Assembly: GCA_025938055.1 (NCBI GenBank)
Contig: JAICQC010000328.1
Coordinates: 1-5,406, forward strand
From: Anaerolineales bacterium
Lineage (GTDB): Bacteria > Chloroflexota > Anaerolineae > Anaerolineales > Villigracilaceae
Direction: 5' to 3'
DNA: 5,406 nt
Shown: positions 1 through 5,406 of the stretch, piece after piece
How the letters are laid out: each line of letters begins with the position of its first letter
Position numbering within the stretch: the stretch's first letter is position 1
Made by a program: the position numbers and the translations under genes
Notes under the pieces: generated by a model
The model's database searches: none
What the model saw: the letters and a program-made list of their open reading frames with translations, nothing else
Told to the model about the DNA's origin: nothing

Positions 1-202
1 CACCTGGGCAGAAACTCTTGAGCCTTTAAGATCACTGTTTTATACACTGGACTATCGCTCCTCGGAAAAGGTCCTGGTGGTTTCTCCGACTTCGCTTTTG
101 CCTGCCCCCGGCTCGTTGTGGCAGGTCTGTGGAGAATGGGAGGCCGATCCTGCTCTGGATATTTACCATATTTTTTATGCGCGCAGCGAGGCTGTGCCAT
201 AA
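1..202 (+). CDS. 3' end of an unrecognised gene (partial)
   Basis: The second forward frame is open from the left edge to a TAA at 200-202, giving about 66 residues that end ...HIFYARSEAVP. The other two forward frames hit stops early (TGA near 19, TAA near 28), and the codon choice looks like coding sequence. The tail is soluble-looking, with a short hydrophobic strand (VLVVSPTSLLP) and a tryptophan- and acid-containing stretch (SLWQVCGEWEADPALD). I recognise no family. It could be the C-terminal domain of a larger protein whose body lies outside the window. Its stop is 46 bp before the next gene on the same strand, so the two could share a transcript. Confidence 0.55.
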   Translation, partial: TWAETLEPLRSLFYTLDYRSSEKVLVVSPTSLLPAPGSLWQVCGEWEADPALDIYHIFYARSEAVP

Positions 203-248
203 GCCTTGGACGTGAACCAACAATCCTATGAAGAGGAAATGAGCCAAG

Positions 249-950
249 ATGTCTCCCTACCTTGCCACCCTGCTCACGTTTATTATTGCCATAATATTCC
301 TGCGCCTGATGGACTCCCTTGCTCATCGCGGGGTCATCGAGAGCAGATTGAGCCGCAAGCTCATCCATATCGGCACGGGACCGATCTTTGTGTTGTGCTG
401 GTTAATGTTTACTGACGTGTACATTTCCCGCTGGCTGGCGGCGCTGGTTCCGCTTGTGATCACGGCGCAGTTCATGCTGGTCGGGACGGGCGTCATCAAG
501 GATGAGGCAGCCGTCAAAGCCATGTCGCGCACCGGCGACCGCCGTGAGATTCTGCGCGGTCCCTTGTTTTATGGGCTTGTCTTCATCGCAGTGACGCTGC
601 TTTACTGGAAGGATTCGCTGATCGGCATCCCGGCGCTGATGATGATGTGCGGCGGCGATGGCATCGCCGACATCGTCGGGCGGCGCGTCCGTTCGCCGAA
701 ACTGCCCTGGTCTCCTGAAAAGAGTGTTGCCGGGTCGTTAAGCGTCTTTCTGGGCGGGTGGCTGTTGACCATGCTTATCTTCGGCATCTATGTCTGGACG
801 GGGGCATTCAGCGGACCGATGACACGCTTCCTGTTGCCTGTCACGCTGGTTGCGCTCGGGGCAATGCTCGTCGAGTCCCTGCCGTTCAAGGACGTGGATA
901 ATATCACACTGACCGTTGCGGCGGCGCTGATCGGTCATCTAGTGTTTTAA
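249..950 (+). CDS. Phytol/farnesol kinase-like (VTE5/FOLK family) prenol kinase
   Basis: This is a complete 233-residue polytopic membrane protein with about seven or eight hydrophobic segments (for example residues 3-21, 45-80, 105-134, 163-183, 195-208, 219-233). The motifs fit the dolichol/phytol/farnesol kinase and CDP-diacylglycerol synthase superfamily: RKLIH at 36-40, a charged loop with TGDRREILRGP at 95-105, CGGDGIADIVGRR at 134-146, KSVAGSL at 158-164, and VESLPFKDVDN at 208-218. The last four blocks resemble plant VTE5 and FOLK and their cyanobacterial relatives, which use CTP or another NTP to phosphorylate phytol, geranylgeraniol or farnesol at the membrane. The substrate here is inferred. 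Such proteins are often auto-annotated as phosphatidate cytidylyltransferase, but the short length and the VESLP...DN block favour a prenol kinase. A GAGGA at 233-237 lies 11 bases before the ATG. The gene ends at the bidirectional terminator. Confidence 0.8.
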   Translation: MSPYLATLLTFIIAIIFLRLMDSLAHRGVIESRLSRKLIHIGTGPIFVLCWLMFTDVYISRWLAALVPLVITAQFMLVGTGVIKDEAAVKAMSRTGDRREILRGPLFYGLVFIAVTLLYWKDSLIGIPALMMMCGGDGIADIVGRRVRSPKLPWSPEKSVAGSLSVFLGGWLLTMLIFGIYVWTGAFSGPMTRFLLPVTLVALGAMLVESLPFKDVDNITLTVAAALIGHLVF

Positions 951-951
951 G

Positions 952-1001
952 AAAAACCTTGCGAAGGCTGCCTGTAGGGCGTACACCTTCGCAAGGTTTT
1001 T
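952..1001. terminator. Bidirectional intrinsic terminator between convergent genes
   Basis: The arms AAAAACCTTGCGAAGG (952-967) and CCTTCGCAAGGTTTTT (986-1001) are perfect 16-base reverse complements around an 18-base loop. The loop contains a further short GCC/GGC pairing (970-972 with 978-980). The T run at 997-1001 serves the rightward kinase gene, whose stop is one base away. The A run at 952-956 becomes a U run for the leftward deacetylase gene. The right arm overlaps that gene's stop codon (1000-1002) by two bases, so one element serves both genes. Confidence 0.92.
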
Positions 1002-1767
1002 ATGTGCCAGCTTTTTCTTCTTCCCCTTCCTCGATCTCCTCATCCCGTTTCAGGAACATTACCTTATACGCCTCGGCGTATTTCATTTCCTGGTCCTTGG
1101 CTTCCTCCTCTGCCCACTCGCGCATCCACTTTTCGACCTCTTTCGGATCGACCTGACTGATGTGCTGCTGCAGCGCCTTGATCTTGATCTCCAGGGTGTC
1201 GGCGATATCCACCCAGGTGTTGACCTTGTCCGTGCCGTGGATATAAAGCCGCTTGACGTCGTGCGGTTCATAGCCTTCTGTCAGCAGGTCCGCGAACATA
1301 AGCCGGCTGCCTGCCGATGGGAAGACCGCCTCGCACGCTGCCCGGGCGGCGGCGCGGTGATCGGGGTGGTTGAGATAGTCGTCGCCGTAGAACCAGGCTT
1401 CCGGGTTGCCCGCCAAAACGGTATCCGGCTTGAACTTGCGGATGAGGCGGGTAAGATCTTTGCGCAGAGCGATCGTCGGCTCCAGTTCCCCATCCGGGTA
1501 GCGCAGGAAGATCGTTTCCTTGATGCCGAGGATGGCGTTCGCCGCGAGTTGCTCCTTCTCACGCAGCTCGGCAAGCTCTTTCTTGTAGCTTCCATCTCTT
1601 GCCGGGTCGTTCGAGCCTGAGTCGCCGCTGGTGATGATGACTGAGATGGTCTCTGTGCCAGCCCGTGCCCATTTGGCGAGCGTCCCGCCGATGCTGAACT
1701 CCTGATCGTCAGGATGGGCGTAGATACTCATCGCCCGCTGGGGAATATATCCGTTGTTATTGCTCAT
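1000..1767 (-). CDS. PIG-L/LmbE family zinc-dependent N-deacetylase
   Basis: The 255-residue protein has the family's N-terminal metal motif AHPDDQE at 17-23. By analogy with MshB, H18 and D21 are zinc ligands and D20 is the catalytic base. The third ligand is H137, in the HPDHR motif at 134-138. Length is normal for the family, which removes acetyl groups from N-acetylglucosaminyl lipids, mycothiol or bacillithiol precursors and related sugars. No signal peptide or membrane segment is visible, so it is probably cytoplasmic. The substrate cannot be read from the sequence. The C-terminus (241-255) is a strongly acidic tail. The ATG at 1767 is supported by AGAGGAGAG (complement of 1778-1786) ten bases upstream. 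An in-frame ATG at residue 13 is less likely. The gene follows the methyltransferase on the same strand after 108 bp that contain a REP-like repeat. Confidence 0.88.
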   Translation of the reverse strand: MSNNNGYIPQRAMSIYAHPDDQEFSIGGTLAKWARAGTETISVIITSGDSGSNDPARDGSYKKELAELREKEQLAANAILGIKETIFLRYPDGELEPTIALRKDLTRLIRKFKPDTVLAGNPEAWFYGDDYLNHPDHRAAARAACEAVFPSAGSRLMFADLLTEGYEPHDVKRLYIHGTDKVNTWVDIADTLEIKIKALQQHISQVDPKEVEKWMREWAEEEAKDQEMKYAEAYKVMFLKRDEEIEEGEEEKAGT

Positions 1768-1795
1768 AAAGTTGATTCTCTCCTCTACGTTTTAT

Positions 1796-1872
1796 GTCAT
1801 TGCGAGCCGCACAGCGGCGAAGCAATCTCCTCCTTACACGCGCTTCGATTGCGGAGCACTCAGCGCGAGTGG
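1796..1872. repeat. REP/MITE-like palindromic intergenic repeat
   Basis: The core at 1796-1830 (GTCATTGCGAG, then CCGCACAGCGG, then CGAAGCAATCTCC) is an imperfect palindrome. ATTGC (1799-1803) pairs with GCAAT (1822-1826), and GCCGC (1806-1810) pairs with GCGGC (1814-1818) around an ACA loop. From memory, this wording belongs to a class of short dispersed repeats that fill intergenic gaps in many bacterial genomes and that yield spurious translations of the type CHCExxSGEAISS. The continuation to about 1872 contains another small inverted pair (CACT/AGTG) and may be the second half of the same element. It occupies nearly all of the gap between the methyltransferase stop and the deacetylase ribosome-binding site. 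Only one copy is in the window, so the dispersed nature is recalled rather than shown. Confidence 0.7.
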
Positions 1873-1875
1873 AAG

Positions 1876-2778
1876 TTATGTCTTTCTCCCGATGATCAGC
1901 ATCTTGTTGCGGATCTTGAACAGCCGGAAGAAGGCTTTCACCACAGGGAAAAGTAATTTCACCAGGGTTTCTGAATGAAGCAGCTTTCTTAAATAAAAAT
2001 CATACGGGAATGACAATTCATGGAACTTCTCCAGTTTGACAACTTCCAGACCACATGACGTGAAGAGTTCTTTCATCTCCTGGGTGGAGAAGATTTGTTT
2101 GTGTCCGAACAAATGAGAGGAGTACATCGCATTCAGGAAGGTCGGGAGCCTGCCGCCCGATAGGCGATAGGTGATCTCGCCGATCTGATGATAGAAGCTA
2201 TCGCGGCTGGGCGTGTCGATCAGAAGCAAGCCGTCCTTTTTCAAGACCTTTACAGCAGATTGCAGCGTTCGAAGTGGATAATTGACATGTTCGATTACAT
2301 CCCACAGGGTCACCGCGTCGAAGTGATTTGCATATCCCTTCTGCCAGAAGTCGCTTTCGATAGGCTGCTTGTGGACCTCGAGTCCATGTTTTGTCGCGGC
2401 ATAGTGAGCACGGCTGTCGCTCAATTCGATGCCGGTCACTTGCGCGCTTTCCTGCTTGAGCAGGGACAGGAACAATCCGCCGCCGCAGCCGATGTCCAGT
2501 ACCTGCGCGTCCTCGAGCGGGAGATGCTCCCTGAGGACCGCCACTTGGCGAGCAAATCGCTGCGCATTCGCCTGTAGCTGAGTCTCGATATAGGCTGACT
2601 CGTTATCCGTGAGCTGCGAGGCATCGATCTCCGGCGGGATCTCATGCACCGGGTCAAGATAATCTGTGAAGTGATAACCTCCCGCAGAGACGTAGACGTT
2701 CGCGTTCTTCAATTTGTAGCGAAGGCGGGCATGCGAGGCAGGTTGTTGTTTGAGCGCGTCGATGTTCTCTCTCTCCAT
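1876..2778 (-). CDS. Class I SAM-dependent methyltransferase (Methyltransf_23-like)
   Basis: The 300-residue protein (from the ATG at 2778) has a Rossmann-type methyltransferase core. Motif I is VLDIGCGGG at about 93-101, which binds the SAM methionine moiety. Motif II is GIELSD at 116-121, whose acidic residue would contact the ribose. WDVIEHV is at 159-165 and LLLIDTPS at 184-191. The N-terminal region (VYVSAGGYHFTDYLDPVHEI) and the aromatic-rich region after the core (about 195-270) probably hold acceptor specificity. A basic, hydrophobic C-terminus ends NKMLIIGRKT. Relatives act on small molecules, quinones or surface sugars; the substrate here is unknown. An in-frame TTG at 2802 would add eight residues, but neither start has a clear ribosome-binding site. 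A TAAAAT box seven bases before the ATG favours 2778. The gene lies 60 bp downstream of the dioxygenase gene. Confidence 0.85.
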   Translation of the reverse strand: MERENIDALKQQPASHARLRYKLKNANVYVSAGGYHFTDYLDPVHEIPPEIDASQLTDNESAYIETQLQANAQRFARQVAVLREHLPLEDAQVLDIGCGGGLFLSLLKQESAQVTGIELSDSRAHYAATKHGLEVHKQPIESDFWQKGYANHFDAVTLWDVIEHVNYPLRTLQSAVKVLKKDGLLLIDTPSRDSFYHQIGEITYRLSGGRLPTFLNAMYSSHLFGHKQIFSTQEMKELFTSCGLEVVKLEKFHELSFPYDFYLRKLLHSETLVKLLFPVVKAFFRLFKIRNKMLIIGRKT

Positions 2779-2785
2779 GGGAAAG

Positions 2786-2791
2786 ATTTTA
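2786..2791 (-). promoter_or_regulatory. Possible -10 box for a leaderless methyltransferase transcript
   Basis: On the minus strand TAAAAT is followed by exactly seven bases (CTTTCCC) and then the ATG of the methyltransferase. That spacing would put the transcription start on the A of the start codon, as in leaderless mRNAs, and it fits the absence of a ribosome-binding site. A weak -35 candidate (TTTCGG) lies 16 bases further upstream. The call rests on pattern and spacing only. Confidence 0.35.
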
Positions 2792-2806
2792 CTCGAAAGC
2801 AAAACA

Positions 2807-2836
2807 TCCGAAACATGGGCGAATGATGGCTTCGGA
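2807..2836. repeat. Short inverted repeat between dioxygenase and methyltransferase genes
   Basis: TCCGAA (2807-2812) and TTCGGA (2831-2836) are six-base reverse complements around an 18-base spacer, just past the dioxygenase stop codon. Read on the minus strand, the hairpin is followed by TGTTTTGCTTT. It could be a weak terminator for the dioxygenase gene or an operator next to the putative methyltransferase promoter. The stem is short and may be chance. Confidence 0.25.
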
Positions 2837-2838
2837 CT

Positions 2839-3666
2839 CTAGGGACCAAATGCGGAATCAGATGCACCCGCTTCAACATCCGTCAGGTCGAGACCAATGT
2901 TGATGGCGGTGATGTAGCCGTTCGTATCGTCGCCCTCCAGGTTAAGCAGCAACTGCTCTCCTCCGCGGGTAAAGATAGTATCCGAAGTGTTGCGCGTGTT
3001 ACGTAGACCTTTGCTGGCGTACGGCGTGCGGGCATGGACGTGATCGGTCAATGTGTCGTCAAAGAAAAATTGCGAAGTGAACTGGTACTCCGCGCCGTCC
3101 ACCGCCTTTGTGCGAATCGTAAAGTGGATATGCACCGTTCTGCCGGAATACCAGCCCGGGTAAATCGTCAGGAACTGGACGCCGCCGGTTGCATCAGTCA
3201 GCAGGTAGCCGCGCAGGAATTGCTGTCCGGTGGTGTCGAAGGAACGGTCCGCGACGCCGGAGTAAACACCCAGCGCGTCACAATGCCACACATCCACCTG
3301 CGCGCCTTCGAGGGGAGTGCAACTGTTGCTGGCGACATCAAAGACGTTGATCTGCATGGTGAGCGGTATGCCCTCGCTGACGGTTCCCTCCAGCGGGTCG
3401 GAACGGATGTCTGAGCGATGGAGCTGGTCATCCACGAAGTAGGGACCCAGCGTCATTTCCGGGCGGACAACGCAGTCGAGCGCTGTGCTTGCGGTAGGCA
3501 GCATCTGTGTGGGTGACAGTTCTGTCGAACCTGCCGTTGGGATGAGAGTGCTGGTCCCATCCGGGGAAGTACATGCCGCGAGGAATGCGGCACTCCCCAC
3601 ACCCAGCAGTTTGAGTGCAGCTCTGCGGCTTAAGATTCGACCAACAGGCTTATCATCATTTTCCAT
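2839..3666 (-). CDS. Tat-exported lipoprotein with intradiol ring-cleavage dioxygenase domain
   Basis: The 275-residue protein starts with a twin-arginine signal (SRRAALK, R14-R15), a hydrophobic stretch and a lipobox LAAC whose Cys32 would be lipidated. A Ser/Thr/Pro-rich tether follows (about 33-62). The rest matches the protocatechuate 3,4-dioxygenase/catechol dioxygenase fold: TLGPYF at 72-77, DVWHCDALGVY ending in Y135, YPGWYSGRTVHIHF with Y169, H179 and H181, and an Arg three residues before the first His (R176). By comparison with protocatechuate dioxygenase these are the two Tyr and two His ligands of Fe(III) and the catalytic Arg, so the active site looks intact. The family cleaves catechol-type rings with O2. 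Tat export suits a folded iron protein anchored outside the membrane. The actual substrate is unknown; extracellular aromatic or lignin-derived compounds are possible. The ATG at 3666 is chosen over the one at 3672 because of the ribosome-binding site position. Confidence 0.88.
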   Translation of the reverse strand: MENDDKPVGRILSRRAALKLLGVGSAAFLAACTSPDGTSTLIPTAGSTELSPTQMLPTASTALDCVVRPEMTLGPYFVDDQLHRSDIRSDPLEGTVSEGIPLTMQINVFDVASNSCTPLEGAQVDVWHCDALGVYSGVADRSFDTTGQQFLRGYLLTDATGGVQFLTIYPGWYSGRTVHIHFTIRTKAVDGAEYQFTSQFFFDDTLTDHVHARTPYASKGLRNTRNTSDTIFTRGGEQLLLNLEGDDTNGYITAINIGLDLTDVEAGASDSAFGP

Positions 3667-3672
3667 CGCCAT

Positions 3673-3678
3673 CTCCTT
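3673..3678 (-). promoter_or_regulatory. Ribosome-binding site that sets the dioxygenase start
   Basis: AAGGAG (complement of CTCCTT) touches the first in-frame ATG at 3672, leaving no spacing. It lies six bases before the second ATG at 3666, the usual distance. Translation therefore most likely begins at 3666, giving MENDDKPV... and not MAMENDDKPV.... The signal peptide is unaffected. Confidence 0.75.
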
Positions 3679-3755
3679 GTCTCGAAATATTCCATCTAGA
3701 ATACTTCTTGGATATTAGGAGGCGATGAATGGATCATGTGAATCGTATCCAGAGG

Positions 3756-4820
3756 TCAGGCGGGCTGATTTCTTGAACGTATCACCGAATGGATGGTCAT
3801 CCCCAGGAACAGCAGGATGGCAAGTTCATTGAGAAAGCCACCCCAGCGGCGAACATCCAGCTGCATCGTCAGATCGCCAAGCAGGCGGAGGAAGAGCGAG
3901 AGATGCAGAAGGGTAAGGTGTGTATAGAAGGCGGGATGATACCTGATGGGCACGCCAAGTATGGCAGGGAAGATGATGGGCGCGTGCCCGAAGATCATCG
4001 AGATGACAAAGCCAACGAAAACCGCATGCAGCCCCGCGTCGTAATAGGGACCAGCGTAGAGGGCGCCGAGGGAAAGCTGCAGCACACCGCCGATGCCAAG
4101 CCAGATGAATCCGCTGAACAGGCAAAAGGCGATATAACGAGTCAGTGGGTTCGTGTGACGGATGTTGCGAGTGGCGAGGTCGTTCCTTAGGAACCACAAC
4201 GAGAGCATCAACAGGGAAAGACCGTTCAGGCGCGTCCCCCAGGTTAGGTCGAAGAGGCTGAGAATCGCCCCTGTCGATAGCGCCGCCGCCATCAGGCCAA
4301 AGAAACGCAGCTGCCGAGAGGAAGGACGCAGGACGCGGTTGAGTTCCAGCCGTTCGCCTCCGATGGTCAGTACCAGGAAGGCGATCCACAGATTGACGAT
4401 CTGAAAGATGGGTAGCCCGAGCACCCACAGGAAGTTGCCGGCTACCCATGCCAGTACACCCGCGAACATTGTGATCGTGTGCAGATGTGGCTCGCGGCGT
4501 ATCATCACACCCAGGATGAGCAGTGCCCCGAAGCTGGCAAGGGTCAACAGGATACCGCCAATGCGCGGCACAAAGAGCAGGGTGACCCAGCCCAGACCTG
4601 CCGTGGCTGGCACAACGAACATCCACTTCTGGCGGATGGCGACCGCGCGCTCGAGCGGAATGAGCACACCGAGAAAACCGGAGACCATTAACGGTCCGTG
4701 TGCAATGGAAAGGTTGGGGAAGGATGGCAGCTGCCAGCCCATGCGCACCAGCCCCGCCCATAAGGCAAAGAGCAGCGCAAGGATGGCAAGACCGACGAAG
4801 GGGATGAAGCGTGTTTGCAT
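3756..4820 (-). CDS. NnrS-like polytopic membrane protein
   Basis: The 354-residue protein is almost wholly hydrophobic, with about eleven or twelve predicted membrane spans (first 5-24, last about 328-347). Features resembling the NnrS family are the histidine-bearing segment AHGPLMVSGFLGVLIPLER (40-58), GERLELNRVL (155-164), a span with GLHAVFVGF then FGHAPIIFPAILG (H265, H279), and a His-rich HPAFYTHLTLLHLSLFLRLLG (H295, H301, H306). NnrS proteins are heme- and copper-containing membrane proteins linked to nitric oxide and nitrosative stress. The conserved histidines could bind metal here too, but no denitrification gene is visible and the resemblance is from motif memory. The frame stays open 31 codons further upstream to 4913, but those residues are polar and overlap the preceding gene, while the ATG at 4820 leads straight into the first span. 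The ribosome-binding site is weak; coupling to the gene 32 bp upstream is likely. Confidence 0.65.
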   Translation of the reverse strand: MQTRFIPFVGLAILALLFALWAGLVRMGWQLPSFPNLSIAHGPLMVSGFLGVLIPLERAVAIRQKWMFVVPATAGLGWVTLLFVPRIGGILLTLASFGALLILGVMIRREPHLHTITMFAGVLAWVAGNFLWVLGLPIFQIVNLWIAFLVLTIGGERLELNRVLRPSSRQLRFFGLMAAALSTGAILSLFDLTWGTRLNGLSLLMLSLWFLRNDLATRNIRHTNPLTRYIAFCLFSGFIWLGIGGVLQLSLGALYAGPYYDAGLHAVFVGFVISMIFGHAPIIFPAILGVPIRYHPAFYTHLTLLHLSLFLRLLGDLTMQLDVRRWGGFLNELAILLFLGMTIHSVIRSRNQPA

Positions 4821-4852
4821 TCTCACAGATTTCTGTTCGCAATACGCTCTCG

Positions 4853-5406
4853 TTATAGAACCTTGAAACTGGACAGGGACCGCTCCTGGAGTGCTCGGGA
4901 GCGTGCGTCCCATTCTGCAGAGGCTGGGCCCCCTTCGGTTATATCGGAGAGCCGATATCCCGCGGCATCGAGTGCCTCCGAGTAAATAATCATCAGCTCA
5001 TTCCGCCGGTGGGCATCGAGCCAGACCATGCGGTGGAAGATGACCTCCCCGGGCAGCAGGTAGCCCTTGTCCCTGAAAAAGTCCACGACGTGTGCGGAGT
5101 CGGAACCGGGGCGAGCGGCATAGTCCTGCTCGATGTTCATCGAAGCGGTGTCGTGCAGGAAGGTAAACCCGTTGAGGTTGAGAGTATCCATGCCCGAATA
5201 GTCATAGGTATGGTTGTTGCTCTCCAGATAGCCTTCGAACTGGAACCACAAGTGCCGCAGAATGCGTCTCGCCTCGTCGGCGACGACGAAATGGTGCTGT
5301 TCCACGCGGGCAACATCATAGAGAATAAAGCTTGTGCTGCCAGCGTATCTGAATTGCGGGTCGATCTGGATTGCAATGAGGGGCAGTTTGTCGGAGCGAA
5401 GGATGG
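4853..5406 (-). CDS. Conserved protein of unknown function, 5' end cut by window edge
   Basis: The frame is open from the right edge to a TAA at 4855-4853, about 184 residues. A GTG at 5305 could be read as a start, but the frame continues upstream without a stop and with convincing protein (KLPLIAIQIDPQFRYAGSTS then FILYDVARVEQHHF), so that Val is internal and the true start lies outside. No signal peptide, membrane span or known catalytic motif is visible in the part present. Distinctive stretches, counted from the GTG as residue 1, are LWFQFEGYLESNNHTYDYSG (about 19-38), GYLLPGEVIFHRMVWLD (about 81-97) and RRNELMIIYSE (about 100-110). It feels like a small conserved family, often soluble and cytoplasmic, but I cannot name it. 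Its stop is 32 bp from the NnrS-like start on the same strand, which suggests an operon and a linked function. Confidence 0.8.
   Translation of the reverse strand, partial: ILRSDKLPLIAIQIDPQFRYAGSTSFILYDVARVEQHHFVVADEARRILRHLWFQFEGYLESNNHTYDYSGMDTLNLNGFTFLHDTASMNIEQDYAARPGSDSAHVVDFFRDKGYLLPGEVIFHRMVWLDAHRRNELMIIYSEALDAAGYRLSDITEGGPASAEWDARSRALQERSLSSFKVL

Noticed and set aside
1714..1978. Forward-strand frames giving CHCEPHSGEAISS-type peptides
   Set aside because: These are translations of the REP-like repeat and of the antisense of the methyltransferase end; such peptides are familiar spurious calls.
3679..3755. Possible -10 box (TATTCT, complement of 3698-3703) upstream of the dioxygenase gene
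   Set aside because: No matching -35 element at a suitable distance; too weak to call a promoter.
3717..3776. Forward AGGAGG six bases before an ATG at 3729 opening a 15-codon frame
   Set aside because: The spacing is ideal, but the frame is tiny, runs antisense into the end of the NnrS-like gene, and has no other support. It is probably chance.
3826..4842. A 338-codon open frame on the minus strand overlapping the NnrS-like gene in another frame
   Set aside because: The translation is rich in Arg, His, Pro and Ala with no hydrophobic pattern or motif, while the other frame gives a clean multi-span membrane protein with family motifs. It is a shadow frame.
4408..4866. A 152-codon forward frame antisense to the NnrS-like gene
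   Set aside because: Long antisense frames are expected opposite GC-rich coding sequence. It is Arg/Pro-rich with no motif or start signal.
4821..4913. A 31-residue N-terminal extension of the NnrS-like protein
   Set aside because: It is polar, overlaps the upstream gene's coding end, and the ATG at 4820 leads directly into the first membrane span.

Overview
The window is a compact, moderately GC-rich bacterial stretch made almost entirely of genes. The mix of families suggests an environmental bacterium, possibly of the Chloroflexota (Anaerolineae-like): a VTE5/FOLK-type prenol kinase, a Tat-exported intradiol-dioxygenase lipoprotein, an NnrS-like membrane protein, and a REP-type repeat of the 'GTCATTGCGAG...GAAGCAATCTCC' kind. 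This placement is inference only. There is no rRNA, tRNA, CRISPR array, phage gene or transposase.

Layout: two genes read rightward. These are the 3' end of an unrecognised gene (1-202) and a complete phytol/farnesol-kinase-like membrane protein (249-950). A perfect 16-bp inverted repeat flanked by A and T runs (952-1001) then forms a bidirectional terminator. It faces five genes that all read leftward. In their own transcription order these are: a conserved protein of unknown function cut by the right edge (5406-4853), an NnrS-like polytopic membrane protein (4820-3756), a Tat lipoprotein with a complete intradiol dioxygenase active site (3666-2839), a class I SAM-dependent methyltransferase (2778-1876), and a PIG-L/LmbE deacetylase (1767-1000). 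A REP-like palindromic repeat sits between the last two.

How the genes may work together: the unknown protein and the NnrS-like gene are 32 bp apart and very likely co-transcribed. The dioxygenase lipoprotein follows after 89 bp with its own strong ribosome-binding site. The methyltransferase may start a separate, possibly leaderless, transcript. Methyltransferase and PIG-L deacetylase are both common in glycan or glycolipid modification, but nothing here fixes their substrates. The most interesting unit is the trio of unknown protein, NnrS-like protein and extracytoplasmic intradiol dioxygenase. I know of no described system with this composition. Two start sites differ from the longest possible frames: the dioxygenase starts at 3666 and the NnrS-like gene at 4820.
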